64,000 nucleotides of DNA. Source: Methylobacterium sp. (GTDB lineage Bacteria; Pseudomonadota; Alphaproteobacteria; Rhizobiales; Beijerinckiaceae). Where the stretch lies: assembly GCF_019745455.1 (NCBI RefSeq), contig NZ_JAIETD010000024.1:124001-188000 (forward strand). Direction: 5' to 3'. Below are positions 1-9,538 of the stretch, piece after piece (within the stretch, counting starts at the first letter, position 1; the number at the start of each line of letters is the position of its first letter). The notes below the pieces were generated by a model. The model did not search any database and was not told the DNA's origin. It saw nothing but the letters and a program-made list of their open reading frames with translations. The position numbers were made by a program, and so were the translations under genes.

Positions 1-58
1 GGTTGTCGCGGACCGGATGGCCTTGGCGTGTGGTCAAGATCGGACGTTGATCGCTCAT
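1..58 (-). CDS. Catalase, N-terminal fragment (runs off the window edge)
   Basis: Reading leftward from an ATG at 58-56 gives 19 codons with the sequence MSDQRPILTTRQGHPVRDN, which matches the conserved start of clade-type monofunctional haem catalases (a TTRQGHPV-type motif). The rest lies beyond the left edge. The protein would break down hydrogen peroxide in the cytoplasm. It is divergent from oxyR with 123 bp between the starts, the classic arrangement of an OxyR-controlled catalase. The catalase class cannot be settled from 19 residues. Confidence 0.75.
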   Translation of the reverse strand, partial: MSDQRPILTTRQGHPVRDN

Positions 59-168
59 GCGGCACACTCTCCTGAACGGAATGTTACGGAACCAAGCCTG
101 GAACCGTTCTGGCGAGCGTTATGGCCCCATTTGTCGGTTAAATCCAATGCATCGTTGCAAAGAATGTG

Positions 169-183
169 ATAGATAAAACCTAT
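169..183. promoter_or_regulatory. OxyR-type operator half-site overlapping the oxyR start codon
   Basis: The sequence is exactly ATAG, seven bases, CTAT, which is one half of the ATAG-N7-CTAT-N7-ATAG-N7-CTAT tetrad bound by OxyR. The adjoining half at 147-161 matches only 2 of 4 bases in each element. The last two bases of the motif fall in the oxyR ATG (182-184). Bound protein would block oxyR itself and lies about 110 bp upstream of the divergent catalase start. The function is inferred from the motif and the context. Confidence 0.45.
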
Positions 184-1156
184 GAACTTGGCCGGCCTTT
201 CACTCCGTGATCTCGAATATGTCGTGGCCCTTGCCGAGGAGCATCATTTCGGCAGGGCAGCCGAGCGCTGCAATGTCAGCCAGCCGACCTTGAGCGTCCA
301 GGTCCGCAAATTGGAGGAGGGCCTCGGCCTAACCCTTTTCGAGCGGGGCAATCGCCGGGTCATGACGACGCCGGCGGGTCAAGCGATCGTCAGGCAAGCC
401 CGCACCGTACTGGCCGAGGCGCAGCGCCTTCTGGTCCTGGCCAGCGAAGGCCGCGGCGCGCCCCTCACCGGCCGGCTCGTTCTGGCGGCGATCCAGACGC
501 TTGGACCGTATTTCTTCCCCCTTATTCTCCGTAGTCTGCGCCAGGAGTTCCCGCTGCTGTCACTGGCTCTGACCGAGGCCCGGACGGCGGAGATCCTGGA
601 GGGTCTTCGCGACGGGCGCATCGATGCCGCCCTCGTCTCACTGCCGCTTCCGGCCTCCGGACTGACGGTCTCGCCGCTCTTCATCGAACCCTTTCTGCTC
701 ACCTGCCCGGCCGACCACCTTCTCGCCGGCGGCGGCGCACTCCGCGCCACCGACGTAGCCGGCCCCGACCTTCTCCTCCTGGACGAAGGAAACTGCCTGC
801 GCGACCAGACCGTGGCGGCCTGCGGCGCGGGCAATGCCGCGGGCCGCCACGCCACCAGCCTCGAGACGCTTAGATCCATGGTGGCGGCAGGCGCCGGCTA
901 TACCCTTTTGCCTGCCATGGCCGTCCCGTCGGGGCCTGATCCGAGCGGACTCACGGTGACCCGCAGCTTCGACGTCGACGGCCCCGGCCGCACCATCGCG
1001 CTGGCATGGAGATCGAGCGATCCGCGCGCCGCCGGCCTCTCGCACCTGGCCGCCTTCTTCCGGACCCACGCCCCAGAGAGCACCTCCGCCTGCCGCGACG
1101 ATAGCGCCGCGCGATTGAAAGCCGGCCGTCGTGACAGCATAGCCGAACCAGTGTAG
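182..1156 (+). CDS. oxyR: Hydrogen peroxide-sensing LysR-type regulator OxyR
   Basis: 324 residues, normal for a LysR regulator. The N-terminal winged helix-turn-helix covers roughly residues 8-67 (FGRAAERCNVSQPTLSVQVR), followed by a substrate-binding-like domain. The OxyR redox pair is present: Cys205 and Cys214 lie in the motif GNCLRDQTVAACG, with the same nine-residue spacing as Cys199 and Cys208 of E. coli OxyR. Oxidation to a disulfide would switch the DNA-bound tetramer to an activating form. It is divergent from a catalase gene, its expected target. A glycine/alanine-rich tail after about residue 300 is not part of the usual fold. The start ATG gives a full-length HTH. Confidence 0.92.
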   Translation: MNLAGLSLRDLEYVVALAEEHHFGRAAERCNVSQPTLSVQVRKLEEGLGLTLFERGNRRVMTTPAGQAIVRQARTVLAEAQRLLVLASEGRGAPLTGRLVLAAIQTLGPYFFPLILRSLRQEFPLLSLALTEARTAEILEGLRDGRIDAALVSLPLPASGLTVSPLFIEPFLLTCPADHLLAGGGALRATDVAGPDLLLLDEGNCLRDQTVAACGAGNAAGRHATSLETLRSMVAAGAGYTLLPAMAVPSGPDPSGLTVTRSFDVDGPGRTIALAWRSSDPRAAGLSHLAAFFRTHAPESTSACRDDSAARLKAGRRDSIAEPV

Positions 1157-1207
1157 CGCCGCGCGAAGCGGGACCTCGGCCGCTCATCCTGATCGTGATC
1201 GCGCCCG

Positions 1208-2272
1208 GTGCCTCAGGCCTCCTTCCTCAACTCCGGCCTCGCCACCTGGGCGGGCCTCTTCGCCGCCTCCGCCGCACTCTCGTACGGCCTCACGCTTGCG
1301 CATTTTCCGGCTGCGCTGCTGCTCGGTCCGATGCTGGTCGCGATCTGCTTTGGTGTCGGAGGCGCACACCTGCGCATTCCGCGCGCCGGCTTCCTGGTGG
1401 CCCAGGCCCTCATCGGCTGTCTCGTGGCGAAATCGGTCACCGCTGACATCGTCGGCACGCTGACGAGTGACGGCTTTCTCATCCTGGCGGTGGTTCTGGT
1501 CACGGTGGTCGCGGGTGCCATCGTCGGGTGGGTGCTGACCCGCCTGCGGGTCCTTCCAGGCGCCACAGCCGCATGGGGGTCCTCTCCGGGAGGCGCCGCC
1601 GCAATGGTGGCGATGTCGGAGGATCACGGTTCCGATCCGCGCCTCGTCGCCCTCATGCAATACGTTCGCGTCGCCCTCGTCGTGGTCTCGGCCTCGGTGG
1701 TGGCGCGATTGCTGACCGATGTCTCGGCTCCGGTAACGCCGTCGAGCCTCGCCGAGCAAAGCCCCTCAGTGCAGGGCGTTCTCTCGACCCTTGCCATTGC
1801 TGCCGTCGGCTGCGCCGCGGCCCTCGTCCTGAGGCTGCCGGGCGGCGCACTCATCGGGCCGATGATTTTCGGCGCCGCCCTGCACGCCACCGGCATTGCC
1901 AGCATGGACCTGCCGGCGCCGCTCCTCGATGCGGCCTATGCGACCATCGGTTTCTACGTGGGCCTGCGCTTCACGAAGAAGACGGTGAGCGAAGCGGTGT
2001 CTGCGCTCCCCGGCATTATCATCGCGACGCTGGGGCTGATCGCGCTCTGCGGCGGCTGGGCCTTCGGCATCACCTATGTGCTGCCCATCGACTTTCTCAC
2101 CGCCTTTCTCGCCACAAGTCCAGGTGGACTCGACTCGGTGGCGATCATCGCGGTCGGATCGAAGGTCGACATCTCCTTCGTCCTGGCGGTCCAGACGCTT
2201 CGATTGTTCGTGGTGTTGCTGACCGGCCCGATCCTGGCGCGCTGGATCGGGCGCGGCGCTACAAGGGTTTGA
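1208..2272 (+). CDS. AbrB-family inner-membrane protein (COG3180, AbrB duplication type)
   Basis: 354 residues with about ten hydrophobic segments arranged as two similar halves; each half carries a glycine- and proline-rich turn of the form PAALLLGPM or PGGALIGPM, typical of the AbrB-duplication membrane family. Members have been annotated as ammonia monooxygenase or transcriptional regulator, but both names are historical and the transport or regulatory role is unproven. The start is GTG; an in-frame stop sits only 10 bp upstream, so no earlier start is possible. It lies 51 bp after oxyR and 6 bp before dgkA, so the three may be co-transcribed. Confidence 0.8.
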   Translation: MPQASFLNSGLATWAGLFAASAALSYGLTLAHFPAALLLGPMLVAICFGVGGAHLRIPRAGFLVAQALIGCLVAKSVTADIVGTLTSDGFLILAVVLVTVVAGAIVGWVLTRLRVLPGATAAWGSSPGGAAAMVAMSEDHGSDPRLVALMQYVRVALVVVSASVVARLLTDVSAPVTPSSLAEQSPSVQGVLSTLAIAAVGCAAALVLRLPGGALIGPMIFGAALHATGIASMDLPAPLLDAAYATIGFYVGLRFTKKTVSEAVSALPGIIIATLGLIALCGGWAFGITYVLPIDFLTAFLATSPGGLDSVAIIAVGSKVDISFVLAVQTLRLFVVLLTGPILARWIGRGATRV

Positions 2273-2278
2273 CCGGCA

Positions 2279-2632
2279 ATGCAGGCTCTCTGGCTCGGTT
2301 TCCTGAACTCCTGGCGAGGCCTCCTGCACGGTGCGCGGACCGAGCGGGCAGTGCGGCTCGAACTCGTGCTTCTCACCGTCGGCCTGCCCCTGTCGCTCGT
2401 TCTCGGCGAGACCGCGTGGATGCGAATCGCCCTTGTCACGAGCCTTCTCTTGATGCTCTCGGCCGAGTTCCTCAATACGGCAATCGAGAAGCTTTGCGAC
2501 CATCTCCATCCGGATCACCACCCGGCGGTCGGCACGGTAAAGGATCTCGCTTCGGCCGGCGCATTCTTCGCCCAGGCGATCGTTGCCCTGATTTGGTTCG
2601 GAGCGCTGGCGGCGCGGTACCTCTCGAACTGA
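2279..2632 (+). CDS. dgkA: Diacylglycerol kinase, DgkA type
   Basis: 117 residues, the standard size of the small trimeric membrane kinase that phosphorylates diacylglycerol to phosphatidic acid and recycles lipid made during glucan or phosphoglycerol transfer. Three membrane segments are visible (about 30-45, 48-68 and 92-112). The catalytic and ATP-binding signature is intact: Glu63, Asn66 and Glu70 in SAEFLNTAIE, then the KDLASAGAF segment. It starts 6 bp after the AbrB-family gene, indicating translation from one message. Confidence 0.92.
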   Translation: MQALWLGFLNSWRGLLHGARTERAVRLELVLLTVGLPLSLVLGETAWMRIALVTSLLLMLSAEFLNTAIEKLCDHLHPDHHPAVGTVKDLASAGAFFAQAIVALIWFGALAARYLSN

Positions 2633-2717
2633 CCTGCGATAAGCCGCCCGTCTCGCTTCTTGCCGGGATGGCGCCTATGTCGAAGCAAGCTCAATCCTTC
2701 GCCGGACCCTTCGCGCC

Positions 2718-4250
2718 TTGACCGATTACATCCGCAAGATCCTCACCGCCCGTGTCTACGACGTGGCGATCGAGAGCCCGCTCGATCCGATGCCGCGCCT
2801 GTCGAAGCGCCTCGGGCGACCTGTGCTGCTCAAGCGCGAAGACCTGCAGCCGGTGTTCTCGTTCAAGCTGCGCGGCGCCTACAACAAGATGTCGGGGCTC
2901 GACCGCGAAGTACTTGCCCGCGGCGTGATATGCGCCTCGGCCGGCAACCACGCGCAGGGCGTGGCGCTGGCGGCTCAGAAGCTCGGCGTCCGGGCCGTCA
3001 TCGTGATGCCGCGCACGACTCCGGCGATCAAGGTCGATGCCTGCCGGGCGAGGGGTGCCGAGGTCGTGCTTCACGGCGACGCCTTCGACGAGGCGCTGGG
3101 CCATGCCCGCGAGCGCGAGGCTGCAGAAGGACTGACCTTCCTGCATCCCTTCGACGATCCCGACGTGATCGCCGGCCAGGGAACGATCGGCATGGAGATC
3201 CTCACCCACCACTCCGGACCGATCGAGGCGATCTTCGTTCCGGTGGGCGGTGGCGGGCTCGCGGCGGGAATTTCGACCTTCGTGAAGTATCTGAGGCCCG
3301 AAACGAAAGTGATCGGCGTCGAGCCGGACGATGCGGCGTGCATGAAGGCGGCCCTTGATGCGGGCGAACTTGTGATGCTGCCCACCGTCGGCCTCTTCGC
3401 CGACGGTGTCGCCGTGCGCCAGGCCGGCGCGGAGACTTTCCGTCTCTGCAGGGAGAACCTCGACGGCGTCATCACCGTCGACACTGATGCGATGTGCGCG
3501 GCGGTGAAGGACGTGTTCGACGATACCCGAGCGGTGTCTGAACCCTCGGGGGCGCTGGCAGTGGCAGGAGCCAAGCTCTATGCCGAGCTTAATCCGGATT
3601 CCACCGGAACGCTGGTGGCGATCTCCAGCGGCGCCAACCTTAATTTCGACCGCCTCCGGCATATTGCCGAGCGCGCCGAGATCGGCGAGCAGCGCGAGAT
3701 CCTGCTCGGGGTGACCATCCCCGAGAAGCCGGGCGCCTATCGGGCGTTCATCCAAACGCTCGGCTCGCGAGCGATCACCGAATTTAATTACCGCAAGGCC
3801 GCGACGGCGGATGCCCGGATCTTCGTCGGCATCAACCTCTCCGGGGGTGCGCCTGAGAAACACGCGCTCCTCTCGTCGCTCAAGGAGGCTGGCTACCCGG
3901 TCGCAGACATGAGCGACAACGAGATGGCCAAGGTCCACATCCGCTACATGGTCGGCGGCCGCGCGCCGGGCCTTGCCGACGAGCGGATCTACAGGTTCCA
4001 GTTCCCTGAGCGGCCAGGTGCCTTGATGAAATTCCTCGATCGCCTGGGCGACGGTTTCGACATCACGCTGTTCCACTACCGCAACCACGGCGCGGATTAC
4101 GGCCGGGTGCTTGCCGGTATCGACGTGCCGGAGCTCGAGCGGAGGCGTTTCGACGCCGTGCTGGCGGATCTCGACTATCCCTGCACGGATGAAACCGACA
4201 ACCCGGCCTACCGCATGTTTCTCGACGCTGCCGACTCCGTTTATGGATGA
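2718..4250 (+). CDS. ilvA: Threonine ammonia-lyase, biosynthetic
   Basis: 510 residues, matching biosynthetic IlvA, which deaminates threonine to 2-oxobutanoate for isoleucine synthesis. The PLP lysine is Lys50 in SFKLRGAYNKM; the SAGNHAQGVA segment and the phosphate-binding glycine loop (VPVGGGGLAAG) are present. The last ~180 residues form two ACT-like regulatory domains (about 325-400 and 420-500), as expected for isoleucine feedback control, which separates it from the short catabolic TdcB type. The start chosen is TTG at 2718; no ATG or GTG lies in frame nearby and homologues begin at about this point. It sits 85 bp after dgkA. Confidence 0.92.
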   Translation: MTDYIRKILTARVYDVAIESPLDPMPRLSKRLGRPVLLKREDLQPVFSFKLRGAYNKMSGLDREVLARGVICASAGNHAQGVALAAQKLGVRAVIVMPRTTPAIKVDACRARGAEVVLHGDAFDEALGHAREREAAEGLTFLHPFDDPDVIAGQGTIGMEILTHHSGPIEAIFVPVGGGGLAAGISTFVKYLRPETKVIGVEPDDAACMKAALDAGELVMLPTVGLFADGVAVRQAGAETFRLCRENLDGVITVDTDAMCAAVKDVFDDTRAVSEPSGALAVAGAKLYAELNPDSTGTLVAISSGANLNFDRLRHIAERAEIGEQREILLGVTIPEKPGAYRAFIQTLGSRAITEFNYRKAATADARIFVGINLSGGAPEKHALLSSLKEAGYPVADMSDNEMAKVHIRYMVGGRAPGLADERIYRFQFPERPGALMKFLDRLGDGFDITLFHYRNHGADYGRVLAGIDVPELERRRFDAVLADLDYPCTDETDNPAYRMFLDAADSVYG

Positions 4251-4334
4251 GGCGCAAGTCATAGCACCTCAATGCATCACGTACTGGTTGTATTGATTCC
4301 GTTGCCGCATACCTAGAGGTACGATCACTTACGC

Positions 4335-6626
4335 ATGACTAAGCGGCCATACGTAGCAGGCCGCGACAGAAGCGGCTTAGGCCAACTGAATACAATGCTT
4401 TTCCGACTTGGAAGAGAAATTGTTAAGAGCGAAAAATTAGGTTTGGCGGAGCTCAAATCAGTCAAGGCCGGCCGGATGTCGTTGTTATCAAGCCTTAATG
4501 TACGGCTTCCCTTCATCACCGTGGGCCTTGCACTCCTGAGTGCCGCCACGATGGGTACGGTGGGCTGGTACTCGGCGCGCGAGGGTCTCGTCGAAGCGGC
4601 AAACGAGAAGCTGGAATTCGCGGCGACAGCCAAGAAGACCACTATCGAGCTCATCGGCAATCGCGCGCTTGGCGACCTGGCCACGATATCCGCAAATCCT
4701 CAGGTAGCGGGAAATTTTGCCGACCTCGTCGAGGCGCTCGATCCCGGCAAGGCCGGGTATGCCGAACTCGTCAAGTCGTTCACAAGCGGCGCGACGCTCG
4801 CAGAGCGTATCGCGGCCGAGGGCGGCGGCACGATGTACGGTCGCCGCCATGCCAAGGTGCAGGAAGCCGCCCGCAAGCTGATCGAGCGACCGGGCTATGC
4901 AGACCTCGTGTTCGTGGATGAGGCCGGCCGCATCGTCTACACCACCACCAAGGGACCGGATTTCGCCCGTTCGCTGACCGAGGCCGAGTACAAAGCCACG
5001 GGCCTCGCCAAGCTCGTCGAACGCTTGAAAGCGGGCGACCCGAACGCGTCTCTATTCGAAGACTTCGCAGCATACCCCGCCGATCCCGCGCCGTCAGCCT
5101 TCATCGGCCGTGCCGTACTCCGACGCGCTAATGTCGCCATGGGTACCGGCCAGGACGCCTCGCGTATCGGCTTCATCGTCATGCGACTGAGTCCGGCCCT
5201 GTTTCATGACGCGCTGTCCGATCGGACTGGGCTCGGTAAGACCGGGCAGATCCTGGCGATCGGCGAGGATGGGCTTCTGCGCAGCGAGCCGCCTTTGGCG
5301 GGCGGCAATCTCGTAGGCCAGCCTGTCGCCAAGATCGGCATGTCCATGGCGGCGGTCTCAGCCACCAAGCCGACCACCTATGAAGCCGACGGTGCGACCC
5401 GCATCGCGGCGGCCTCCAAGGTGTCGCTGCTCGGTGCGCACTGGAACCTCGTCGCGGAACAGGCCGAGGAGGAGGCGCTGCATGCAGTCTCCAGCCTGAC
5501 CCGCACCCTCTTCATGTTCGCATTTCCGATCCTCCTGCTCACCGCGTTGGCGGGCCTGTTCTTCGCCCGGGCGATCGTTGGTCCGCTCAACGCCTTGAAG
5601 CGAGCCCTTGAGGCCCTGGCGCGCCGTCAGACCCTCGCCGAGGTGGCGGGTAGTCGCCGGGCCGACGAGATCGGGGACATCGCGCGCGCCGTTGTGACGA
5701 TACGCGACATCTCGCTTGAAGACGCCGCCTTGCAGCTCAAGACCACCGAGGCGGAGCGGATGCGCCAGGAGATGGAGCGCCGCGTCCTCCTCAACGACCT
5801 CGCGGGCCGGTTCGAGCAATCCGTGGGGCATATCGTCGACAGCGTCTCTCAGGCCTCCGCCGGACTCCAGGCGGCATCCGGCACCATGAACGCTGCCGTG
5901 GACGACACGGCGCAGCGCTCCAACTCGGTGGCCGGCCTCGCGCATGAGACCGCAGGCAACGTCAATGCGGTGGCCGCCGCGGCCGAGGAACTCGGCGCTA
6001 CCGTTCAGGAGATCGGCCGACAGGTCGAACAAGCCGCGCAGATGTCTCGGACCACCGTCGACGAGGCCAGCCGGACTGCCGAGACGATGCGGGAGCTCTC
6101 CAATGCTGCGACCCGGATCGGGGATGTCGTCGGAATGGTGTCGCAGATCGCGTCCCAGACCAACCTCCTCGCACTCAACGCGACGATCGAGGCAGCGCGT
6201 GCCGGCGAAGCGGGCCGCGGCTTCGCGGTCGTCGCCGCCGAGGTGAAGAGCCTGGCTGAGCAGACCACCCGGGCCACGGGCGAGATCAGCCAGCAAGTCG
6301 ACGCGATCCAGGCGGCGACCGGTGGTGCGGCCGGCGCGATCCAGGGCATCGTGACCCGGATCGAGAGCATGAGCATGGTCACCGCCAGCATCGCTGCGGC
6401 GGTGGAAGAGCAGAGCCTGACCACCCAGGAGATCGTACGCAACATGGGCCAGGCATCCGCCGGCACGGCGGGCATGACCTCGGACATGGCGGAGGTAGCG
6501 CGCTCCGCGGCCGAAGCCGGCGCCTCCACGGCGCAGGTGATGCAGGCCTCGGACGATCTCTCCCGCCAGTCGGACCGGCTCCGCGCCGAGGTCGGCCAGT
6601 TCCTGTCGACCGTCCGGGCAGCGTGA
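4335..6626 (+). CDS. Methyl-accepting chemotaxis protein with periplasmic sensor domain
   Basis: 763 residues from the first ATG. A first membrane segment at about 58-80, a ~310-residue periplasmic sensor of Cache-like size, a second segment at about 390-412, a HAMP linker with [10 protein letters not shown], and a C-terminal signalling hairpin with the conserved tip [20 protein letters not shown] and [12 protein letters not shown]. It would pass ligand binding to CheA/CheW. No NWETF-type CheR-docking tail is present. The first 47 residues are lysine- and arginine-rich without a family match, so the real start may be the ATG at 4476 ([12 protein letters not shown]), giving 716 residues. No che genes are nearby, so it is an orphan receptor. 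Confidence 0.88.
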   Translation: MTKRPYVAGRDRSGLGQLNTMLFRLGREIVKSEKLGLAELKSVKAGRMSLLSSLNVRLPFITVGLALLSAATMGTVGWYSAREGLVEAANEKLEFAATAKKTTIELIGNRALGDLATISANPQVAGNFADLVEALDPGKAGYAELVKSFTSGATLAERIAAEGGGTMYGRRHAKVQEAARKLIERPGYADLVFVDEAGRIVYTTTKGPDFARSLTEAEYKATGLAKLVERLKAGDPNASLFEDFAAYPADPAPSAFIGRAVLRRANVAMGTGQDASRIGFIVMRLSPALFHDALSDRTGLGKTGQILAIGEDGLLRSEPPLAGGNLVGQPVAKIGMSMAAVSATKPTTYEADGATRIAAASKVSLLGAHWNLVAEQAEEEALHAVSSLTRTLFMFAFPILLLTALAGLFFARAIVGPLNALKRALEALARRQTLAEVAGSRRADEIGDIARAVVTIRDISLEDAALQLKTTEAERMRQEMERRVLLNDLAGRFEQSVGHIVDSVSQASAGLQAASGTMNAAVDDTAQRSNSVAGLAHETAGNVNAVAAAAEELGATVQEIGRQVEQAAQMSRTTVDEASRTAETMRELSNAATRIGDVVGMVSQIASQTNLLALNATIEAARAGEAGRGFAVVAAEVKSLAEQTTRATGEISQQVDAIQAATGGAAGAIQGIVTRIESMSMVTASIAAAVEEQSLTTQEIVRNMGQASAGTAGMTSDMAEVARSAAEAGASTAQVMQASDDLSRQSDRLRAEVGQFLSTVRAA

Positions 6627-6644
6627 GACCGGGAGCCGAGGGTT

Positions 6645-6666
6645 GACGGCGCGGGCTCGCGCCGTC
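6645..6666 (+). terminator. GC-rich hairpin after the chemoreceptor gene
   Basis: A perfect 9-bp stem (GACGGCGCG with CGCGCCGTC) closes a 4-base loop 19 bp after the chemoreceptor stop and before lgt. There is no T-run, so it is either a weak intrinsic terminator or an mRNA-stabilising hairpin. Confidence 0.4.
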
Positions 6667-6698
6667 CAATGCGCCCTCCCCTCGGGAGGCCCCGCTAG

Positions 6699-7583
6699 AT
6701 GCCGCCGCTGCTCGCCATGCCCTTCCCGGCCATCGATCCGGTCGCCCTGGCGATCGGCCCGATTACCATAAAGTGGTACGCCCTCGCCTACATCGCCGGG
6801 CTCCTCGGCGGCTGGTTCTATGCCCGCCGCCTCGTCGCAACGCCCGGCCTTTGGGGCGGCGAGAAGCGGCCAAGCCTGAATGATATCGACGACCTCATCG
6901 TCTGGGTGGCCCTCGGCGTCGTGCTCGGCGGGCGGATCGGCTACGTACTGTTCTACAATCTACCGCTCTATCTTTCTGATCCAGTTGAGATTTTTGCCAT
7001 CCGCAACGGCGGGATGTCGTTCCACGGTGGTTTCCTCGGCGCCGTCTTGGCGATGGTGCTCTTCGCCAGGTTTCGGAAGATCCCCGCTTTCGCGCTCCTC
7101 GACATCGCCGCTGTGGTCGTGCCGATCGGGTTGTTCTTCGGCCGGATCGCCAATTTCGTGAACGGAGAATTGTGGGGCCGGGTCGCGCCTGACTTCGCCT
7201 ATGCCGTAGTCTTTCCCTTTGGCGGGCCGCTGCCGCGCCATCCGAGCCAGCTCTACGAGGCGGCGACCGAAGGTGCGATCCTCTTCGTGGCGATGGCACT
7301 CAGTGTGCGCCGCTTCGGCTTTCGATGGCCCGGGCTGCAGGGCGGAATCTTCGTCCTGGGCTACGCGATCGCCCGGACGTTCTGCGAGTTTTTTCGCGAG
7401 CCGGACAAGCAACTTGGCTACCTTTTCGGATCGCAATTCGAGTTCCTCGGCGGAGGCATCACGATGGGGATGCTGCTCTGCGTGCCGATGGCGCTGATCG
7501 GGATCGGCGCCATCGTGCTGGCGCTGCGGGGCGTGACCCGGGTGCGCGGCGAAGCGATTCCGGCGGATGCGGCTTCGCGGTGA
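6699..7583 (+). CDS. lgt: Phosphatidylglycerol:prolipoprotein diacylglyceryl transferase
   Basis: 294 residues and seven hydrophobic segments. It moves diacylglycerol from phosphatidylglycerol to the lipobox cysteine of prolipoproteins in the inner membrane, the first step of lipoprotein maturation. The signature FGRIANFVNGELWGR, the HGGFLGA segment and the RHPSQLYEA motif are all present. A GGGAGG ribosome-binding sequence precedes the ATG. The stop overlaps the start of the next gene by 4 nt (GTGA), so the two are translationally coupled. Confidence 0.95.
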   Translation: MPPLLAMPFPAIDPVALAIGPITIKWYALAYIAGLLGGWFYARRLVATPGLWGGEKRPSLNDIDDLIVWVALGVVLGGRIGYVLFYNLPLYLSDPVEIFAIRNGGMSFHGGFLGAVLAMVLFARFRKIPAFALLDIAAVVVPIGLFFGRIANFVNGELWGRVAPDFAYAVVFPFGGPLPRHPSQLYEAATEGAILFVAMALSVRRFGFRWPGLQGGIFVLGYAIARTFCEFFREPDKQLGYLFGSQFEFLGGGITMGMLLCVPMALIGIGAIVLALRGVTRVRGEAIPADAASR

Positions 7584-8713
7584 CGCCGCTCTTCTCCGAG
7601 CTGCGTGACGAGATCCTGGCGAACGGGCCGATCGGGCTCGACCGCTACATGGCGCTCTGCCTGGGGCACCCGATCCACGGCTATTATCGAAACCGCGATC
7701 CCTTTGGAGTCACTGGCGATTTCACCACCGCGCCGGAGATAAGCCAGATGTTCGGCGAGCTCGTCGGGCTATGGATCGCCTCGGTCGCCGCAGCGATGAC
7801 GCCCGGGCGCCTGATCCTGGTCGAGCTCGGTCCGGGGCGCGGCACACTGATGGCCGACGCCCTGCGGGCGATCTCGCGGGTGATGCCGGGTCTGAGCTTC
7901 GAGCTTCACCTCGTCGAGACGAGCCCGGTGCTGAAAGCCCTTCAAGCGCAAAGACTTGAGGCCTATCATCCGACCTGGCACGAGGAAGTCGCCTGCCTGC
8001 CCGAGGGGCCGGCGATCGTGATCGCGAACGAGTTCTTCGACGCGCTGCCGATCCGCCAGTTCCAGCGGACCGAGCGAGGCTGGTGCGAGCGCCTGGTCGG
8101 GCTCGATCCGGAGGTGAAGGCGCTGGTTTTCGGCCTTTCGGCAGAGCCCGATCGGACGATCGCGGCGGAGGCGCCAGTGGGAATTCTGCTGACTTTACCG
8201 GGAGTTGCCCTCGATCTGACGCGTCGGCTGGCGGGCCGGCTGGCGCTTCAGGGCGGGGTCTGCCTCGCCATCGATTACGGCCACCGCCATCCAGGCTTCG
8301 GCGACACGCTGCAGGCGGTGGAGGGGCACCGCTTCGTCGATCCCCTGGCGCGTCCGGGCGAGGCGGACCTGACCAGCCACGTCGATTTCGCCGCCCTGGC
8401 GAAGGCGGCGGAGAGCGCCGGGGCGCGGGTGCAAGGCCCTGTGGAACAACGCGATTTCCTTCTTCGCCTCGGCCTCGCCGAACGGGCGGAACGGCTGGTG
8501 CGGGGGGGGAACAAGGCTCAAGCGGGGGCGGTGGCGGCGGCGTTCGCGCGGCTGACGGAGACGGGCCGGCGCGGCATGGGGAGCCTGTTCAAGGCCATGG
8601 CGTTCGGCCATCCTGGGCTTCGCGACCTGCCCGGTTTCGAGACCGGGGATCCTCCGCAAAGAGCAAATGCGGACATCCCGACCAGGAGTCGGCAAGATCC
8701 TGAAAAGCCCTGA
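7580..8713 (+). CDS. MidA/NDUFAF7-family SAM-dependent methyltransferase
   Basis: 377 residues from a GTG that overlaps the lgt stop codon. The sequence beginning TPLFSELRDEI is the normal N terminus of the family (COG1565), followed by GYYRNRDPFGVTGDFTTAPE and a SAM-binding VELGPGRGTLMAD segment near residues 74-86, then an IANEFFDALP motif. The mitochondrial homologue NDUFAF7 dimethylates an arginine of complex I subunit NDUFS2; the bacterial target is likely similar but unproven. The reading frame stays open further upstream inside lgt, but that part is only lgt read in another frame. In many relatives a laccase-domain gene follows; it is absent here. Confidence 0.88.
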   Translation: MTPLFSELRDEILANGPIGLDRYMALCLGHPIHGYYRNRDPFGVTGDFTTAPEISQMFGELVGLWIASVAAAMTPGRLILVELGPGRGTLMADALRAISRVMPGLSFELHLVETSPVLKALQAQRLEAYHPTWHEEVACLPEGPAIVIANEFFDALPIRQFQRTERGWCERLVGLDPEVKALVFGLSAEPDRTIAAEAPVGILLTLPGVALDLTRRLAGRLALQGGVCLAIDYGHRHPGFGDTLQAVEGHRFVDPLARPGEADLTSHVDFAALAKAAESAGARVQGPVEQRDFLLRLGLAERAERLVRGGNKAQAGAVAAAFARLTETGRRGMGSLFKAMAFGHPGLRDLPGFETGDPPQRANADIPTRSRQDPEKP

Positions 8714-8742
8714 ACCGTCAAAATCTTGCCCACTCGTGCGCG

Positions 8743-8790
8743 CTTCGCGAAGAGCATGCGGCAGTGGAAAATCTCATGTGCTCTTCGAAG
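8743..8790. terminator. Inverted repeat between convergent genes
   Basis: CTTCGCGAAGAGCATG at 8743-8758 pairs imperfectly with CATGTGCTCTTCGAAG at 8775-8790. It sits in the 84-bp gap between the methyltransferase stop and the stop of the metallopeptidase on the other strand, so it could end transcription from both sides. Confidence 0.45.
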
Positions 8791-8797
8791 AGTCGCA

Positions 8798-9538
8798 TCA
8801 GCCGTAGCGATGCAGTCCGCTGCCATGCCGCTTCAGCCAGCGCTCGGCCTCGTCCACATGCGGACAGAGGCCGTTGAGCAAGCTCCAGAACCGGTCGGAA
8901 TGGTTCATTTCGCGCAGATGCGCCATCTCGTGTGCGACGAGGTAATCGAGCACCAGCGGCGGCGCAAGGATCAGTCGCCAGGAGAAATTGAGGTCGCCTG
9001 CGGCGGTGCAGGAGCCCCACCGGCTGCGGGTGTCGCGCACGGTGAGCCGGCGCGGACTCTGGCCGAGGCGGGCGGTGTAGGAAGCGATCGCGGCCCTGAG
9101 GTCGGCGCGGACCTCGCGCTCCAGGAGATCGCGGACCCGCCGGGCCACGTGCGGCGCGTCGCAGCAAACGAGGATCGCCGGCTCCCCCTCGTAAATCTCG
9201 ACCCGGGTGGCACCGCTGCACGAGCCGCGGTGGACGATCCGGTGTGGCACGCCGCGAAAGGGGACGACAGCGCCCGGCTCGAAGGCGATGCGCTCGGGCA
9301 CCTTGGCGAGCCGCATCGCGATCCAACCGCCATGGCTCGCCGCGAAGCGCTCCGCGGTGGACAGCGAGGTTCGCGCCGGTAGCGTCATCACGACTTCGCC
9401 GGTGGCGCTGCTGACCCGCAGGGTCAACCGCCGCGCCTCCGCCCGCCGCCGCAACGCGATCCGCAGCCGGGCTTCCCCGTGCTGAACCTCGATATGATCA
9501 GGCTCCGGAACCGGCCTGCGGCGAAGGGCGAGTCTCAT
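8798..9538 (-). CDS. YgjP-like zinc metallopeptidase domain protein
   Basis: 246 residues. The C-terminal half has the YgjP/SprT-like zinc site HEMAH (His-Glu-x-x-His) with the downstream segment HSDRFWSLL supplying the third ligand, and the family motif TRSRWGSCT just before it. This identifies the M48-related YgjP-like metallopeptidase family (DUF45), soluble proteins of poorly known substrate. No signal peptide or membrane segment is seen. It converges with the methyltransferase gene and stands alone. Confidence 0.85.
   Translation of the reverse strand: MRLALRRRPVPEPDHIEVQHGEARLRIALRRRAEARRLTLRVSSATGEVVMTLPARTSLSTAERFAASHGGWIAMRLAKVPERIAFEPGAVVPFRGVPHRIVHRGSCSGATRVEIYEGEPAILVCCDAPHVARRVRDLLEREVRADLRAAIASYTARLGQSPRRLTVRDTRSRWGSCTAAGDLNFSWRLILAPPLVLDYLVAHEMAHLREMNHSDRFWSLLNGLCPHVDEAERWLKRHGSGLHRYG

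Noticed and set aside
88..120. EcfG-type (GGAAC-N16/17-CGTT) stress promoter near the catalase start
   Set aside because: GGAAC and CGTT elements are present, but the spacings are 12 or 24 bases, not 16-17.
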